From assembly GCA_029567505.1 (NCBI GenBank), contig JAKPXO010000003.1, forward strand, positions 1 through 42,569: DNA of 42,569 nucleotides. Direction: 5' to 3'. A program made the translations under genes and the position numbers. The notes below the pieces were generated by a model that was given only the letters and a program-made list of their open reading frames with translations, had not been told where the DNA came from and did no database searches. This document shows positions 1 to 8,626 of the stretch, one piece after another. Position 1 is the stretch's first letter. Each line of letters starts with the position of its first letter. Source of the stretch: Acidobacteriota bacterium. GTDB lineage: Bacteria; Acidobacteriota; Thermoanaerobaculia; UBA5066.

Positions 1-831
1 CACCTCGCGCGGGAGATGCTCCTCCCGCGGCGTCTCGCGGTCGTGACGACGCTCCACGGGACCGACGTCACCATCGTCGGGCAGGACCGCTCCTATCTCC
101 CGATCACCCGCTTCGGGATCGAGCGCTCCGACGCCGTCACGGCCGTCTCCGAGTACCTCGCCCGGGTCACCCGCGAGGTCTTCGAGCCGGTCAAGGAGAT
201 CGAGGTCGTCCCGAACTTCATCGACCCCGAGCGCTGGCGGCCGGCCGACGGCCCGCGCCGGCGGAGCTGCTTCGCGAAAGCAGGCGAGAAGCTCCTCCTT
301 CACGTCTCGAACTTCCGGCCCGTGAAAAGGGTCCTCGACGTCGTCGAGGTCTTCGACCTCGTTCGCCGCGAGGTTCCGGCCCGGCTCCTGATGATCGGCG
401 ACGGCCCGGACCGCCCCGCCGCCGAGGAGCTCTGCCGGGCGCGCGGGATCGCCGGGCTCGTCCACTTCCTCGGAAACACGCCGGCGGTCGAGGAAGTGAT
501 GCCGACGGCGGACCTCTACGTCCTGACGACCGACATGGAGTCGTTCGGCCTCTCCGCGCTCGAGGCCCAGGCGAGCGGCGTGCCCGTCCTCGGCTACCGC
601 GCCGGCGGCCTGCCGGAGGTCGTCGAGAGCGGCACGACCGGCTTCCTCCGTCCGGTCGGAGACGTCGCGGGCCTCGCCGCCGACGGCGTCGCGCTCCTCG
701 GAGACGACCTCGCCTACCGCGAGGCGTCGAGCGCCGCCCGTGCCCGTGCCGTGGCCCTGTTCGACGCCGACACGATCGTCGAACGCTATCTCGCCCTCTA
801 CGAGAGGGTCGTCGCCGAAGCCGGGGGCTGA
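1..831 (+). CDS. bshA: BshA-like glycosyltransferase, 5' end outside window
   Basis: The frame is open from base 1, so the N-terminus lies outside the window; 276 residues are visible. It is a GT4-family, GT-B fold glycosyltransferase. The segment TTLHGTDVTIVGQD, then ITRFGIERSDAVTAVSEYL, closely matches BshA, which joins UDP-GlcNAc to L-malate as the first step of bacillithiol synthesis in the cytoplasm. The C-terminal nucleotide-sugar domain has HVSNFRPVKR, then ESFGLSALEAQASGVPVLGYRAGGLPE, with the two Glu residues of the GT4 EX7E motif. The 3' end overlaps the convergent adenosine deaminase gene by 34 bases. The glycosyltransferase call is firm. The BshA assignment rests on recalled family motifs; other bacillithiol genes are not in the window. 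Confidence 0.8.
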   Translation, partial: HLAREMLLPRRLAVVTTLHGTDVTIVGQDRSYLPITRFGIERSDAVTAVSEYLARVTREVFEPVKEIEVVPNFIDPERWRPADGPRRRSCFAKAGEKLLLHVSNFRPVKRVLDVVEVFDLVRREVPARLLMIGDGPDRPAAEELCRARGIAGLVHFLGNTPAVEEVMPTADLYVLTTDMESFGLSALEAQASGVPVLGYRAGGLPEVVESGTTGFLRPVGDVAGLAADGVALLGDDLAYREASSAARARAVALFDADTIVERYLALYERVVAEAGG

Positions 832-1799
832 TGGCGGCCGGCCGGCGAAAGCGCCGCCCGAAAGCCGGCGCGAAGGACGGAGGCCAGCTCCCGCTCGGTC
901 GCCCCGAGGCGGGCGAGGAGCCGGTACTCGCCAAGGAGCGTCGTTCCGAAGAGGCCCGGGTCGTCGGTCGCGAGAGTCACGGCGACGCCGGATCGGAGCA
1001 GCCGAAGGACCGGATGTCCCCCGAGCGGGTGGGTGCCGGTCGCCGCGTTCGAGGTGAGGCAGACGTCCAGGGCGACGCCCGACCGGGCGAGGCGCCGGAC
1101 GAGGGCCGGGTCGGCGGCGGCACCGACGCCATGCGCGATCCGGCGCGGCCTCAGCCAGCGGAGGGCCTCGGCGACGGAGTCGGGGCCTCCGGTCTCGCCC
1201 GCGTGAACGACGGGCGCGAGACCGAGGCCGGGCAGGCGGCGGTAGACGGAGACGAAGTCCCGGGCCGGCAGGGCGAGCTCGTCGCCGCCGAGGCCGAAGC
1301 CGACGGCGCGCGGCCAGGGGTGGCTCGCCTGCAGGTCCAGGACGCGGTGAGCCGCGTCGGGGCCGAAGTGACGGACCGCGTCGAGCAGGACGCGAACGCG
1401 GCCGTGACCGGCCCGCTCGTGGGCGGCGAAGACCCGCTCGACCGCGTCGCGGACGGGGGGCCAGGGAAGTCCGACGCGCTCGACGACGGCCGGCGAGACG
1501 TAGACCTCGGCGTAGACGATCCGGCCGCGGCGAAGCCGGGCCGTCAGGTCCCGAGCGAGGAGGGCGAAATCGTCCGGTCCGCGCAGGAGGCGGCAGACGT
1601 CGCGGTAGAGGGTGAGGAAGCCCGCGAGCGAGCCGGGTCGGCTGCGGGCACGGACGGCCGCGAGGTCGTGGAAGAGGGGCGAGCCGGCCCGGCGGGCGAG
1701 GCCGACGAGCGTCGCGGGGCGGACCGCCCCTTCGAGATGGAGGTGGAGCTCGGCCTTCGGGCGGAGGGCGAGGGCGCGGAGGGCGTCGGCGGCGGCCAC
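798..1799 (-). CDS. add: Adenosine deaminase family protein
   Basis: This 333-residue protein is the usual length for bacterial adenosine deaminase, which hydrolyses (deoxy)adenosine to inosine in purine salvage. The zinc ligand motif HLHLEG is at residues 19-24. HAGE, the RRIAHGVGA segment and the late ATDDPGLF motif (metal-binding Asp) follow in family order. The start is GTG at 1799: an upstream open frame continues but is charged low-complexity shadow sequence of the RDD gene. No ribosome binding site precedes the GTG; a TAGGAT hexamer ends 8 bases before it, suggesting a leaderless message. The stop lies inside bshA, convergent. The related aminodeoxyfutalosine deaminases cannot be excluded by eye. 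Confidence 0.88.
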   Translation of the reverse strand: MAAADALRALALRPKAELHLHLEGAVRPATLVGLARRAGSPLFHDLAAVRARSRPGSLAGFLTLYRDVCRLLRGPDDFALLARDLTARLRRGRIVYAEVYVSPAVVERVGLPWPPVRDAVERVFAAHERAGHGRVRVLLDAVRHFGPDAAHRVLDLQASHPWPRAVGFGLGGDELALPARDFVSVYRRLPGLGLAPVVHAGETGGPDSVAEALRWLRPRRIAHGVGAAADPALVRRLARSGVALDVCLTSNAATGTHPLGGHPVLRLLRSGVAVTLATDDPGLFGTTLLGEYRLLARLGATERELASVLRAGFRAALSPAGRHQPPASATTLS

Positions 1800-2249
1800 T
1801 GGGCCGCATCCTACGGGAGGAGGCGGCCGGCGGAGCCGACGGCGGTCCCGTCCGAGCGCCTTTGGCTGCGGGCGGCGGCGTTCGGCCTCGACTTGATCTG
1901 CCTCGCCGGCGGCCCGCTCCTCCTCGCGACCGTCGTCGTCTTCCTCATCGGGGTGTTCGCCCCGGACCCTCCGGCCGGCCTCCCCCGGGTCTTCCGGGCG
2001 GCGCAGGCGCTCTTCGTCCTCCTCTTCCTCCTCCGCGACGTCCGAGGCGCGAGCCCCGGGAAGGCGTTGCTGGGGCTCGCGGTCGTCCGGACCGACCGGG
2101 GCCCGCTGCGGGTCCGCGATTCGATCCTCCGGAACCTCCCTCTCCTCGTTCCGGGTCTCAACCTGCTCGAGGCCCTCGCGGTCCTCCGCCGGGCCGATTC
2201 CCGGCGCCTCGGCGACCGCCTGGCCGGCACCGCGGTCGGGGAATCGTGA
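1737..2249 (+). CDS. RDD-family membrane protein
   Basis: The C-terminal 140 residues look like an RDD domain, a small membrane domain of unclear, probably transport-related, function. There is an early RAAAFGLDLICLAG segment with the Arg/Asp pattern, two hydrophobic stretches, the GASPGKALLGLAVVRTDRG motif and the terminal RRLGDRLAGTAVG. The start is doubtful. The nearest in-frame ATG is 1737 (used here) and would overlap the divergent adenosine deaminase gene by 63 bases with a charged, unconvincing N-terminus. A GTG at 1743 and a CTG at 1866 are other in-frame options. Domain identity is good; the first 40 or so residues may not be real. Confidence 0.7.
   Translation: MEVELGLRAEGEGAEGVGGGHWAASYGRRRPAEPTAVPSERLWLRAAAFGLDLICLAGGPLLLATVVVFLIGVFAPDPPAGLPRVFRAAQALFVLLFLLRDVRGASPGKALLGLAVVRTDRGPLRVRDSILRNLPLLVPGLNLLEALAVLRRADSRRLGDRLAGTAVGES
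1808..1813 (-). promoter_or_regulatory. Putative -10 element of the adenosine deaminase gene
   Basis: On the minus strand TAGGAT lies 8 bases before the GTG start at 1799. Transcription from it would begin at or within one or two bases of the start codon, agreeing with the missing ribosome binding site. No convincing -35 was found. Confidence 0.4.
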
Positions 2250-2301
2250 CCGGACCGAAACTTCCGGCCCGTTTCGTTCGTTACTGCTGGTGGAGGTCGT
2301 C

Positions 2302-3120
2302 ATGGACCGCATCCCCAGGCTCCCTCGCCTCATTCGCCCGCTCGCGGCCCTCGCCGTTGCGACCCTCGCCCTGACGGGCGGGGCGCTCGCCGGCCAGGTC
2401 CTCGAAGAGCCGTTCGAGAAGACCTATGACGGAAACGGCATCGAACGCGTCCGCCTTCAGAACGTGAACGGGCCGGTCCGGGTCGGGACCTGGGACAAGG
2501 CCCACATTCGGGTCTCGGCCGTGAAGCGGGCGAAGGGGTCCCGGGCCGAGGAGGCGATCGCGGAAACCGAGATCCGCGTCGCGAAGCGGGCGGGCGCGAT
2601 CGAGATCGAGACGGTCCTCCCGAAGCCGACGCGATCCTGGGGGATCTTCAGCTGGGGAAGCCGGGGCGGGGCCGAGGTCGCCTACGAGCTCCTCCTCCCG
2701 GCCGCGCTACCGGTCGACGTCGAGACCGTCAACGGACGGGTCACGGCCGAAAAGCGGCTCGGATCGCTCACGCTGAACACGGTGAACGGCTCTGTTCGCG
2801 TCGAGGAGCAGGGGGGGCCGCTTCACGTCAACACGGTGAACGGCTCCGTGGAGGTCGTCTTCTCCGGTCCGCTCCAGGCGGCCGACCTCGAGACGGTGAA
2901 CGGCTCCGTGACCGTCACCTGCGCGCGCGACTCTTCCTTCCGGTTCGACCTCCAGACGGTCAACGGAAAGATCCGATCCGACTTTCCCGACGTGACCGTC
3001 GAAGGGAAGTGGGGCCCGAAGGAAGCCCGCGGCGAGATCGCCGGGGGCCGCGAGCGGCTGACCGTCGAGACGGTCAACGGCGAGGTCCGTGTCCTCGCGG
3101 GAGACGCGGCCGAGCGCTGA
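2302..3120 (+). CDS. Exported DUF4097-like protein with TVNG repeats
   Basis: This is a 272-residue exported protein of unknown function. A basic start and a hydrophobic run (LAALAVATLALTGGALAG) form a signal peptide ending near residue 30. The rest is a series of short beta-strand repeats centred on VNG: QNVNG, ETVNG, NTVNG, NTVNG, ETVNG, QTVNG and ETVNG, usually followed by a V or I pair. This is the pattern of DUF4097-type adhesin-like right-handed beta folds. The ATG at 2302 was preferred to an in-frame GTG at 2290 because TGGAGGT at 2291-2297 is well placed as its ribosome binding site. Such proteins often sit near anti-sigma or PspC genes, but none is adjacent here. Confidence 0.75.
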   Translation: MDRIPRLPRLIRPLAALAVATLALTGGALAGQVLEEPFEKTYDGNGIERVRLQNVNGPVRVGTWDKAHIRVSAVKRAKGSRAEEAIAETEIRVAKRAGAIEIETVLPKPTRSWGIFSWGSRGGAEVAYELLLPAALPVDVETVNGRVTAEKRLGSLTLNTVNGSVRVEEQGGPLHVNTVNGSVEVVFSGPLQAADLETVNGSVTVTCARDSSFRFDLQTVNGKIRSDFPDVTVEGKWGPKEARGEIAGGRERLTVETVNGEVRVLAGDAAER

Positions 3121-3167
3121 GCGAGCGGATTCCCTTACACTCCGGCCATCACCGAAAGGAGATCCCG

Positions 3168-3539
3168 ATGCCGGAAGAAGTCGGAGCTCCGGCTCCGCCG
3201 CCCCCGCCGCCGCCTCCGCCCGCCCCGCCGGCGAGCTCGAACAGGTCCGTGATGCTCGTCCTCTCGTACCTCGGGATCCTGGCCCTGATCCCGCTCCTCA
3301 CGGAGAAGAACGACCGCGAGGTGCAGTGGCACGCCAAGCACGGCCTCGTGCTCCTCGTCGCCTACCTCGTCCTGATGGTCGGCATCATGATCGCGAGCTT
3401 CGTCGTCGGCTTCTTCGGGATGCTCCAGATCCCGCTCTGGCTCGGCTATCTCGTCGTCATCATCCTCGGCATCACGAACGCGCTGAACGGCAAGCGGTTC
3501 GTCATCCCGGGGGTGTCGGAGTTCGCCGAGAAGCTCTGA
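3168..3539 (+). CDS. DUF4870-like small membrane protein with polyproline N-terminus
   Basis: This protein has 123 residues. After MPEEVGAPA comes a run of nine prolines and a short linker, then a hydrophobic domain with SYLGILALIPLLTEKNDREVQWHAKHGLVLL. The HAKHG-type segment and three predicted membrane spans fit the DUF4870/Tic20-like family, whose role is unknown. AAAGGAG at 3155-3161 is a good ribosome binding site and fixes the start; longer open frame upstream is shadow of the preceding gene. A strong intrinsic-terminator-like hairpin follows the stop. The proline run would be expected to need EF-P for efficient translation. Confidence 0.8.
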   Translation: MPEEVGAPAPPPPPPPPPAPPASSNRSVMLVLSYLGILALIPLLTEKNDREVQWHAKHGLVLLVAYLVLMVGIMIASFVVGFFGMLQIPLWLGYLVVIILGITNALNGKRFVIPGVSEFAEKL

Positions 3540-3578
3540 GCGGATCGGACCGCGAAGCCCGGGGAGCCCGGGAAAGAT

Positions 3579-3606
3579 CGAAGGCCCGCCTTCCGGCGGG
3601 CCTTCG
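3579..3606 (+). terminator. Hairpin terminator after DUF4870-like gene
   Basis: A perfect 12-base-pair stem (CGAAGGCCCGCC and its complement) has a TTCC loop and a short CGTT tail. It lies 40 bases after the stop at 3539 and also separates this gene from the convergent tRNA. Confidence 0.75.
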
Positions 3607-3619
3607 CGTTCCTGAGAAG

Positions 3620-3704
<85 letters not shown>

Positions 3705-3773
3705 ACGGTGGGGGAGGGAGATGATACCGATCCGCGCCGGGGAATCAAGCCTCGAAGCGGATCGGGCCGGGAA

Positions 3774-4187
3774 TCAGTTCGGAGCGGGGGCCGGAGCCGC
3801 GGGGGCCGGCTCGGCGTTCGCCGGGGCGGGCGCGACGGGCACGGCGCCCCCCGGAGCGGGAGCGACGGGCACGGCATTCGCCGGGGCGGGGGCCGCCGGT
3901 GCGGCCGGAGCGCTCTTGACGGGCTGGCTTCCGAGCTGCTTGATGACGGACGATTTCGGCCGGGCCTGCAGCAGGGAGATCGAGACCGCCAGGAGCGAGA
4001 ACGCGACGAACGACCAGGTCGTCACCTTCTCGAGGACGGTCGTCGCGCCGCGCGCGCCGAAGGTCGTCTGCGAGGACGAGGCGCCAAGCGCGCTCGCGAC
4101 GTCCGCTCCCTTCCCCTGCTGGAGGAGGACCACCAGGATGAGGAACACGCAGACGATGACGTAGATCGGGACGAGGACGTAAATCAT
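3774..4187 (-). CDS. secG: Preprotein translocase subunit SecG
   Basis: A 137-residue protein with two membrane spans (residues about 5-22 and 56-73) joined by the conserved loop VVLLQQGKGADVASALG and then the FGARGATTVLEKVT segment, diagnostic of SecG in the SecYEG channel. SecG is usually 75-110 residues; here a C-terminal tail of about 45 residues is almost only Ala, Pro and Val, with repeated VPVAPAP units that also show as DNA repeats. The gene follows pgk and tpiA on the same strand, a common bacterial arrangement, with a hairpin between tpiA and secG. tRNA-Leu follows 69 bases later. Confidence 0.93.
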   Translation of the reverse strand: MIYVLVPIYVIVCVFLILVVLLQQGKGADVASALGASSSQTTFGARGATTVLEKVTTWSFVAFSLLAVSISLLQARPKSSVIKQLGSQPVKSAPAAPAAPAPANAVPVAPAPGGAVPVAPAPANAEPAPAAPAPAPN

Positions 4188-4221
4188 GCGCGAGTCTCCG
4201 GCCCGCCGCCCGGAGGCGAAA

Positions 4222-4250
4222 CGGGCCGGTGAGGATACCCCACCGGCCCG
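4222..4250 (-). terminator. Hairpin between tpiA and secG
   Basis: A 10-base-pair stem (CGGGCCGGTG and complement), read on the minus strand, is followed by TTTCG in the 97-base gap after tpiA. It may be a partial terminator or attenuator lowering secG expression relative to the glycolytic genes. Confidence 0.5.
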
Positions 4251-4284
4251 AAAAGGCCAAAATCGGCCCGGAAAGGCCGGAGCC

Positions 4285-5052
4285 TCAGGCCCCGGCGGCG
4301 ACGGCCAGCGCGGCGAAGTCGGCCGGGACGAGCGACGCCCCGCCCACGAGCCCCCCGTCGATGTCTTCCTTTCCGAAGAGATCCTTCGCGTTCGCGGGGG
4401 TCACCGACCCGCCGTAGAGGATGCGCGTCGCGACCGCGGCCGCGGGGCCGAAGCGCTCGGAGAGGCGGGCACGGAGGAAGGCGTGGGCGTCCGCCGCCAT
4501 CTCGGGCGTCGCCGCGCGCCCCGTGCCGATCGCCCAGACCGGCTCGTAGGCGAGGACGAAGCCGGGCGGCAGGGCGTCGCCGAACGCGTCGAGGGCGGTC
4601 ATCTGCGCGGCCAGGACGGCCTCCGTCCTTCCGCCGTCGCGCTCCTCGAGCGTCTCCCCGACACAGTAGACGGGGGAGAGCCCGGCGTCGGCGAGGCGCT
4701 TCATCTTCCGCGTGAAATCCGCCTCGGCCTCTTTTCGATCGCGCCGGCGCTCGCTGTGCCCGACGAGGACCATCGCGACGCCGCAGTCGGCGAGCATCGC
4801 GACGGAGACCTCGCCCGTGTGGGCCCCCTTCGGCTCGACGTGGACGTCCTGAGCCGCGAGCTTCACCCGCGTCGGGAGGAGGTGCCGGCCGACCCGCTCG
4901 AGGGCCGGGAAGGCCGGGGCGATCGCGAGCTCGGCCCGCTCCGGGAGCGAGGGGAGGCGCGAGAGGAAGTCGTCGCAGAAGACGGCGGCCTCGGAGGGGG
5001 TCTTGTTCATCTTCCAGTTCGCGATGACGAGCGGCGTGCGCGAGGGGTGCAT
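4285..5052 (-). CDS. tpiA: Triosephosphate isomerase
   Basis: This 255-residue protein of normal length interconverts dihydroxyacetone phosphate and glyceraldehyde 3-phosphate. Visible catalytic elements are the substrate-binding ANWKMN (Lys14), electrophilic His in VLVGHSERR, catalytic Glu in AYEPVWAIGTG, and the phosphate-binding ILYGGSVTP motif. AGGTCC sits just before the ATG as a weak ribosome binding site. It lies 62 bases after pgk and is almost certainly cotranscribed with it. Confidence 0.97.
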   Translation of the reverse strand: MHPSRTPLVIANWKMNKTPSEAAVFCDDFLSRLPSLPERAELAIAPAFPALERVGRHLLPTRVKLAAQDVHVEPKGAHTGEVSVAMLADCGVAMVLVGHSERRRDRKEAEADFTRKMKRLADAGLSPVYCVGETLEERDGGRTEAVLAAQMTALDAFGDALPPGFVLAYEPVWAIGTGRAATPEMAADAHAFLRARLSERFGPAAAVATRILYGGSVTPANAKDLFGKEDIDGGLVGGASLVPADFAALAVAAGA

Positions 5053-5114
5053 CGGACCTCCATGGGGCGGGTCCGGCGCGCCGGCCCCGCGGGTTCTGCG
5101 GACGGGTTCGGGGT

Positions 5115-6305
5115 CTAGAGGAGCGCCTCGACGCCCGGCAGCTTCTTGCCGCTGATCAGGTCGAGGGAGGCGCCGCCACCGGTCGAGACGTGGGAGATCT
5201 TCGGTCCGAGGCCCGCCTCGTTGATCGCCTCGACGCTCTCGCCGCCGCCGACGACGGTGAAGGCGCCCGACTCGGCCATCAGCTTCGCGACGCCGCGCGT
5301 CCCGGCGTCGAACGGCTTCGTCTCGAAGACCCCCATCGGGCCGTTCCAGAAGATCGTCTTCGCCCCCTTCGCCATCCGGGCGAACATCTCGAGCGTCTTC
5401 GGGCCGACGTCAAGCGCCGCCTGGTCGGCGGGTATGGCGTTCATCGCGACCGCCTTCGCCTGGCCGGCCGCCTCGAGCGACGGCGCGACGAGGAAGTCGG
5501 AGGGGAGGACGAGGTTCACGCCCCGCTCCTTGCACCGGTCGATCACCTTCCGGGCGATCGGGACCCCCTCGGGCTCGAGGAGCGACTTGCCGACGCCGAG
5601 GCCGAGCGCGACGACGAAGTGGTTCGCCATCCCGCCCCCGATCAGGAGCGTGTCGGCCCGCTCGACGAGCGCCTCGAGGGCCGCGATCTTCCCGAGGATC
5701 TTGGCGCCGCCCAGGATCCCGACGAACGGCCGGTCGATGTCGTCGACGACCTTCCCGAGGGCGTTCAGCTCCTTCTCCATCAGGAGGCCGACGCCGCGGG
5801 CGTCCGCGGCGAAGTGCGCGGCCATCCCCGCCGTCGACGCGTGCGCCCGGTGCGCCGTGCCGAAAGCGTCGTTCACGTAGACCTCGGCGAGGGAGGCCAA
5901 CGCCTTCGCGAAGGCGGGGTCGTTCCCCTCCTCGCCCGCGCGGAAGCGGGTGTTCTCGAGGAGGAGGACGCCGCCATCGGCGAGGGCCTTCGCGGCCCCC
6001 TCTGCCGCCTCGCCGACACAGTCGGCGGCGAACGCGACGGGCGCGCCGAGGAGCGCCTCCAGCTTCTTCGCGACGGGGGAGAGAGAGTACTTCGGGTCGG
6101 GCGTTCCCTTCGCCTTGCCGAGGTGGGAAGCCAGGATCAGCCGCGCCCCCTTCTCGCGGGCGAGGCGGATCGTCGGGAGGGCCTCGGTGATCCGCGTGTC
6201 GTCCTTGACGACGCCCTCCTTGATCGGGACGTTGAAGTCGACGCGGAGGAAGACCCGGCGGGAGGAGAGCTCGAGGTCTCGGATGCTGCGGGGAAGCGTG
6301 GCCAT
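5115..6305 (-). CDS. pgk: Phosphoglycerate kinase
   Basis: At 396 residues this is full length. It transfers phosphate between 1,3-bisphosphoglycerate and ADP in glycolysis. Motifs in order: [13 protein letters not shown] near the N-terminus, [29 protein letters not shown], the hinge region GGAKILGKI, and the nucleotide-binding [10 protein letters not shown] and TVVGGGES near the C-terminus. AGGAG 8 bases before the ATG is a clear ribosome binding site. The gene is divergent from mtnA across an 85-base gap and heads the pgk-tpiA-secG string. No gap gene is present next to it, which is the usual partner. Confidence 0.97.
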   Translation of the reverse strand: MATLPRSIRDLELSSRRVFLRVDFNVPIKEGVVKDDTRITEALPTIRLAREKGARLILASHLGKAKGTPDPKYSLSPVAKKLEALLGAPVAFAADCVGEAAEGAAKALADGGVLLLENTRFRAGEEGNDPAFAKALASLAEVYVNDAFGTAHRAHASTAGMAAHFAADARGVGLLMEKELNALGKVVDDIDRPFVGILGGAKILGKIAALEALVERADTLLIGGGMANHFVVALGLGVGKSLLEPEGVPIARKVIDRCKERGVNLVLPSDFLVAPSLEAAGQAKAVAMNAIPADQAALDVGPKTLEMFARMAKGAKTIFWNGPMGVFETKPFDAGTRGVAKLMAESGAFTVVGGGESVEAINEAGLGPKISHVSTGGGASLDLISGKKLPGVEALL

Positions 6306-6378
6306 CGGAAGACTCCTCGGGTCCGTCCGCTTTGGCGCGAGCCGGGACGGACCGGCACCTCGTGGCGAGGATCGATTC

Positions 6379-6384
6379 TATAGT
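6379..6384 (+). promoter_or_regulatory. Putative -10 element for leaderless mtnA
   Basis: TATAGT, close to the TATAAT consensus, ends 6 bases before the GTG start of mtnA. A start of transcription about 7 bases downstream would coincide with the start codon. No ribosome binding site precedes the GTG. Confidence 0.5.
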
Positions 6385-6390
6385 CCGCGC

Positions 6391-7488
6391 GTGAGCGAGA
6401 CCCCTCTCGGGACGCGCGTCCGCCCGATCGACACCGCGTCCGGCCGCCTCCGCCTCCTCGATCAGAGACGCCTCCCGCGGGAGGAGACGTGGATCGACTG
6501 CGATTCCGCCGACGCGACGGCCGAGGCGATCCGGAGCCTGGCCGTGCGGGGCGCGCCCCTCATCGGCGTCGCGGCGGCCTGGGGCCTCGCGGTCGAGGCG
6601 CGGCGGCTCGCGGGCGCCGACGGGGGCTTCGACGCCTCCTGGGCGGCCGCCGCCGATCGCCTCGGGAAGGCCCGCCCGACCGCGGTGAACCTCCGCTTCG
6701 GCGTCGAGAGGATGCGGACGGCGTTCCGCGCCTCCGCCGGACGGCCGCCGGCCGAGAGGGTCGCCCTCCTCGAGGCCGAGGCGGCCCGGTTCGAAGAGGA
6801 GGACCGCGAGGCGTGCGCCGCGATGGGGCGTCACGGCGCCGCCTGGATCGCCGCGCACCTCGGCGCGGACCCGGCCGGTCCGCTGCGCGTCCTGACCCAC
6901 TGCAACGCCGGGGCGCTGGCGACGACCGGCGTCGGGACGGCGCTCGGCGTCGTCCGCGCCCTCGCGGCCGGCCGCCCCGTCGCCGTCTTCGCCGACGAGA
7001 CCCGTCCCTTCTGGCAGGGGGCGCGCCTCACCGCCTGGGAGCTCGCGAAGGACGGGATCGACGTGACGATCCTCCCCGACGTCGCGGCGGCCTCCGTCAT
7101 CGCTTCGGGGAAGGTCTCCGTCGCCGTCGTCGGCGCGGACCGGATCGCCGCGAACGGCGACGTCGCGAACAAGGTCGGGACCTACGGCGTCGCCCTCGCC
7201 TGCCGGGCGCACGGCGTCCCGTTCGTCGTCGCGGCCCCGCGGACGACGCTCGACTCCGCCTGCCCCACGGGGCGCGACATCCCGATCGAGTGGCGCGACG
7301 GCGCGGAGGTCCTCCTCCTCGACCCGGCGGGCGAGAGCCCGCTCTCCGTCGCCCCCGCCGGCGTCCCCGCCCTCTACCCGGCCTTCGACGTCACCCCGGC
7401 GGCCCTCGTCGACGCGATCGTGACCGAGGCGGGCGTCTCGACCGCGCCGCACGCCGACGGGCTCGCGAGGCTCCTCGCCCTTCCGTGA
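6391..7488 (+). CDS. mtnA: S-methyl-5-thioribose-1-phosphate isomerase (MtnA family)
   Basis: A 365-residue aldose-ketose isomerase of the eIF2B-related family. It converts methylthioribose 1-phosphate to methylthioribulose 1-phosphate in methionine salvage. Signature segments are [16 protein letters not shown], the catalytic-Cys region [18 protein letters not shown], and the catalytic Asp in [19 protein letters not shown]. The GTG start gives [13 protein letters not shown], the normal family N-terminus; the frame is open further upstream but that part is antisense to pgk. The stop overlaps the tsaD GTG start by four bases. No other methionine-salvage gene is nearby, and some MtnA homologues act on related sugar phosphates. 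Confidence 0.92.
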   Translation: MSETPLGTRVRPIDTASGRLRLLDQRRLPREETWIDCDSADATAEAIRSLAVRGAPLIGVAAAWGLAVEARRLAGADGGFDASWAAAADRLGKARPTAVNLRFGVERMRTAFRASAGRPPAERVALLEAEAARFEEEDREACAAMGRHGAAWIAAHLGADPAGPLRVLTHCNAGALATTGVGTALGVVRALAAGRPVAVFADETRPFWQGARLTAWELAKDGIDVTILPDVAAASVIASGKVSVAVVGADRIAANGDVANKVGTYGVALACRAHGVPFVVAAPRTTLDSACPTGRDIPIEWRDGAEVLLLDPAGESPLSVAPAGVPALYPAFDVTPAALVDAIVTEAGVSTAPHADGLARLLALP

Positions 7489-8591
7489 CGTACGTCCTTG
7501 GCCTCGAGACCTCCTGCGACGAGACCTCGGTCGCCCTCCTCCGGGAGGACGGCTCGATCGCCGCGTCGGTCGTCTCCTCCCAGATCGACATGCACAAGCG
7601 TTACGGCGGCGTCGTCCCCGAGATCGCCGCGCGGGCGCACCTGACGAACCTCCCGCCGCTCCTCGACGAGGCGCTCGAGCAGGCCGGGGCACACCTCCAG
7701 GAGGTCGGCCTCGTCGTCGCGACGGCCGGCCCGGGGCTCGTCGGCGCCCTCCTCGTCGGCCTCGCGGAGGGGCGCGGGCTCGCGCTCGGTCTCGGCGTCC
7801 CGTTCGTCCCGGGGCACCACATCGAGGGCCACGCCCTCTCGCCCTTCCTCGACCTCGACGGGGGCCCGGCGCGGGCCGTCCCGCCCCGCTTCGCGGCGCT
7901 CGTCGTCTCGGGAGGGCACTCGCACCTCTTCTCGTTCGCGCCGGAAGGGATCTCCGTCCTCGCGAAGACGCGCGACGACGCTGCGGGCGAGGCCTACGAC
8001 AAGGTCGCGAAGATGGCCGGGCTCGGCTATCCGGGCGGCCCGGTCGTCGACCGCCTCGCGCGGAGCGGCCGGGTCGTCGAGCCGTTCGCGGTCCCGCGCT
8101 TCAAGGGAGGCTCACACGACTTCTCCTTCTCCGGCCTGAAGACGGCCGTCCGCGACCGCCTCGCCGCCCTCGGCTTCGCGCCGAACACGGGGGTCGCGCT
8201 TCGCGGTCCGGCGCTTCCCGAGGAGGAGGCCCCGCCGGCCCTGCGCGACCTCCTCGCCGCGTTCCAGGAGGCCGTCGTCGCCCAGCTCGAAGACCGGGTC
8301 GAACGGCTCCACGAGTCGGAGCGCTTCCCGCTCCTGACCGTCTCCGGCGGCGTCGCGGCGAACTCGCTCCTTCGGGAGCGGCTCGCGGCCTGGGGGGCGC
8401 GGCGCGGCGTCGAGGTCCTCCTCGCTCCCCGGGCCCTCACCTCCGACAACGCGGCGATGGTCGCCTTCGCCGGCCTCCTCCGGCACAGGGCCGGGGGGCC
8501 GCACGAGGGCCTCTCGGCGCCGGCCCGCTCCCGCTGGCCGCTCGAGGGGCTGCCGTGGGGAGCTTCGGCCGGGCCGCCGAGGTTCCGCTAG
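7485..8591 (+). CDS. tsaD: tRNA threonylcarbamoyladenosine transferase TsaD
   Basis: This 368-residue protein is the catalytic subunit that transfers the threonylcarbamoyl group to A37 of ANN-decoding tRNAs. The N-terminal [15 protein letters not shown] ATPase motif, the metal-binding HHIEGH pair, VSGGHSHL, the [19 protein letters not shown] segment and C-terminal [12 protein letters not shown] with [10 protein letters not shown] are all intact. The GTG start at 7485 overlaps the mtnA stop (GTGA), so the two are translationally coupled. The partners tsaB, tsaC and tsaE are not in the window. Confidence 0.97.
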   Translation: MTYVLGLETSCDETSVALLREDGSIAASVVSSQIDMHKRYGGVVPEIAARAHLTNLPPLLDEALEQAGAHLQEVGLVVATAGPGLVGALLVGLAEGRGLALGLGVPFVPGHHIEGHALSPFLDLDGGPARAVPPRFAALVVSGGHSHLFSFAPEGISVLAKTRDDAAGEAYDKVAKMAGLGYPGGPVVDRLARSGRVVEPFAVPRFKGGSHDFSFSGLKTAVRDRLAALGFAPNTGVALRGPALPEEEAPPALRDLLAAFQEAVVAQLEDRVERLHESERFPLLTVSGGVAANSLLRERLAAWGARRGVEVLLAPRALTSDNAAMVAFAGLLRHRAGGPHEGLSAPARSRWPLEGLPWGASAGPPRFR

Positions 8592-8594
8592 AAT
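8589..8594 (+). promoter_or_regulatory. Possible -10 element upstream of lepA
   Basis: TAGAAT (one mismatch to TATAAT) overlaps the tsaD stop codon and lies 32 bases before the lepA ATG. No good -35 is visible. Confidence 0.35.
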
Positions 8595-8626
8595 CAAAGG
8601 TTCGGGCGCGAGGCCCGACCCACACC

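Noticed and set aside
1809-2333. N-terminal extension of adenosine deaminase to 511 residues
   Set aside because: The extension is charged low-complexity sequence antisense to the RDD gene. The family N-terminus begins just after the GTG at 1799.
5410-7692. Open frame of 760 codons on the minus strand across pgk, mtnA and tsaD
   Set aside because: Arg/Pro/Gly-rich shadow sequence; it contradicts three firmly identified genes.
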